Source: a virus. Taken from it: 36,813 nucleotides of DNA. The position numbers and the translations under genes are program-made. Every line of letters begins with the position of its first letter. Position 1 is the stretch's first letter. Shown here in pieces: positions 36,763-36,813 of this stretch. The stretch spans positions 1 to 36,813 of IMG/VR virus record IMGVR_UViG_3300037587_000536. One strand, written 5' to 3'. The notes beneath the pieces are model-generated. The model had not been told where the DNA came from. It saw only the letters and a list, made by a program, of their open reading frames with translations, and made no database searches.

Positions 36763-36813
36763 ATGATGAAAATAGCATGCCCCCAAGCCCGATCTGCAAC
36801 CCTTGCAATGGTT
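36763..36813 (+). CDS. Start of a plus-strand gene that leaves the window
   Basis: ATGATG begins a frame of 17 codons (MMKIACPQARSATLAMV) that stays open to the edge. AGG precedes it at a short distance. A divergent promoter region separates it from the lysis module. If the genome is circular it would be the first gene before terminase and head genes. Nothing else can be said. Confidence 0.35.
   Translation, partial: MMKIACPQARSATLAMV

Noticed and set aside
1-36813. tRNA genes, CRISPR arrays and insertion sequences
   Set aside because: No cloverleaf-type sequence, no regularly spaced repeat-spacer array and no transposase were seen. The tandem iterons at 21842 have no spacers and lie in a replication gene.

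Overview
The window is phage DNA, almost certainly most of one phage genome (free phage or prophage) that infects a Gram-negative, probably gammaproteobacterial, host. There are no host genes at either edge. Evidence for a phage is the dense packing with 1-26 nt gene overlaps, the blocks of virion, early and lysis genes, and the many very small genes. The virion genes point to a short-tailed (podovirus-type) particle: a capsid C-terminus, a tail-tube adaptor, a large nozzle-type protein, T7 gp13/gp14/gp15-like ejection proteins, a ~2000-residue polyvalent ejection protein and a beta-helix tailspike. The early region is laid out like lambda, with two divergent operons on either side of a small regulator and a control region. 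I infer the host class from the E. coli-like sigma-70 promoters, the exported and periplasmic proteins and the Ref/RusA/DUF1367 genes. I cannot name the host.

Layout. (1) 1-16897, plus strand: virion structure and ejection genes from the capsid end to the tailspike. They stop at a hairpin (16914-16943) shared with the converging early operon. (2) 22857-16941, minus strand: a lambda PR-like operon. It holds a Cro-like HTH regulator, a winged-helix protein in the CII position, an O-like replication protein carrying a seven-copy 12-bp iteron array and an AT-rich tract (the likely origin), a P-position protein, a sulfotransferase-like protein, a run of small genes, then DUF1367, a Ref-type nuclease and RusA (a nin-like block). 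(3) 22858-23105: back-to-back promoters whose -35 boxes share a dyad. The rightward leader has a five-codon mini-ORF followed by a hairpin. (4) 23106-32877, plus strand: a lambda PL-like operon. It holds a Rad52-type annealing protein, a coiled-coil protein, a DnaQ-like exonuclease, a C5 cytosine methyltransferase with a second open frame nested inside it, and a tyrosine-recombinase relative that has lost its catalytic residues. After these come many small genes with a recurring ACGGAAAAG leader. An exported protein with its own promoter and terminator (moron-like) ends the block. (5) 36647-32949, minus strand: a lysis and accessory module (M23 endolysin, three-TM-type holin, small virion-type proteins, a DUF2341/lectin-like protein, a membrane-anchored coiled-coil protein) behind a strong promoter. 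(6) A plus-strand reading frame begins at 36763 and runs off the edge.

How it fits together: the regulator probably sets the balance between the two early operons. The leftward operon replicates DNA from the iteron origin and resolves recombination intermediates. The rightward operon supplies annealing, exonuclease and methylation functions. The late genes build the particle, and the minus-strand module lyses the cell. Terminase, portal, scaffold and most of the capsid gene are absent. If the genome is circular or circularly permuted, they would lie between the right and left ends of this window. No lambda-CI-sized repressor and no catalytically intact integrase is visible.
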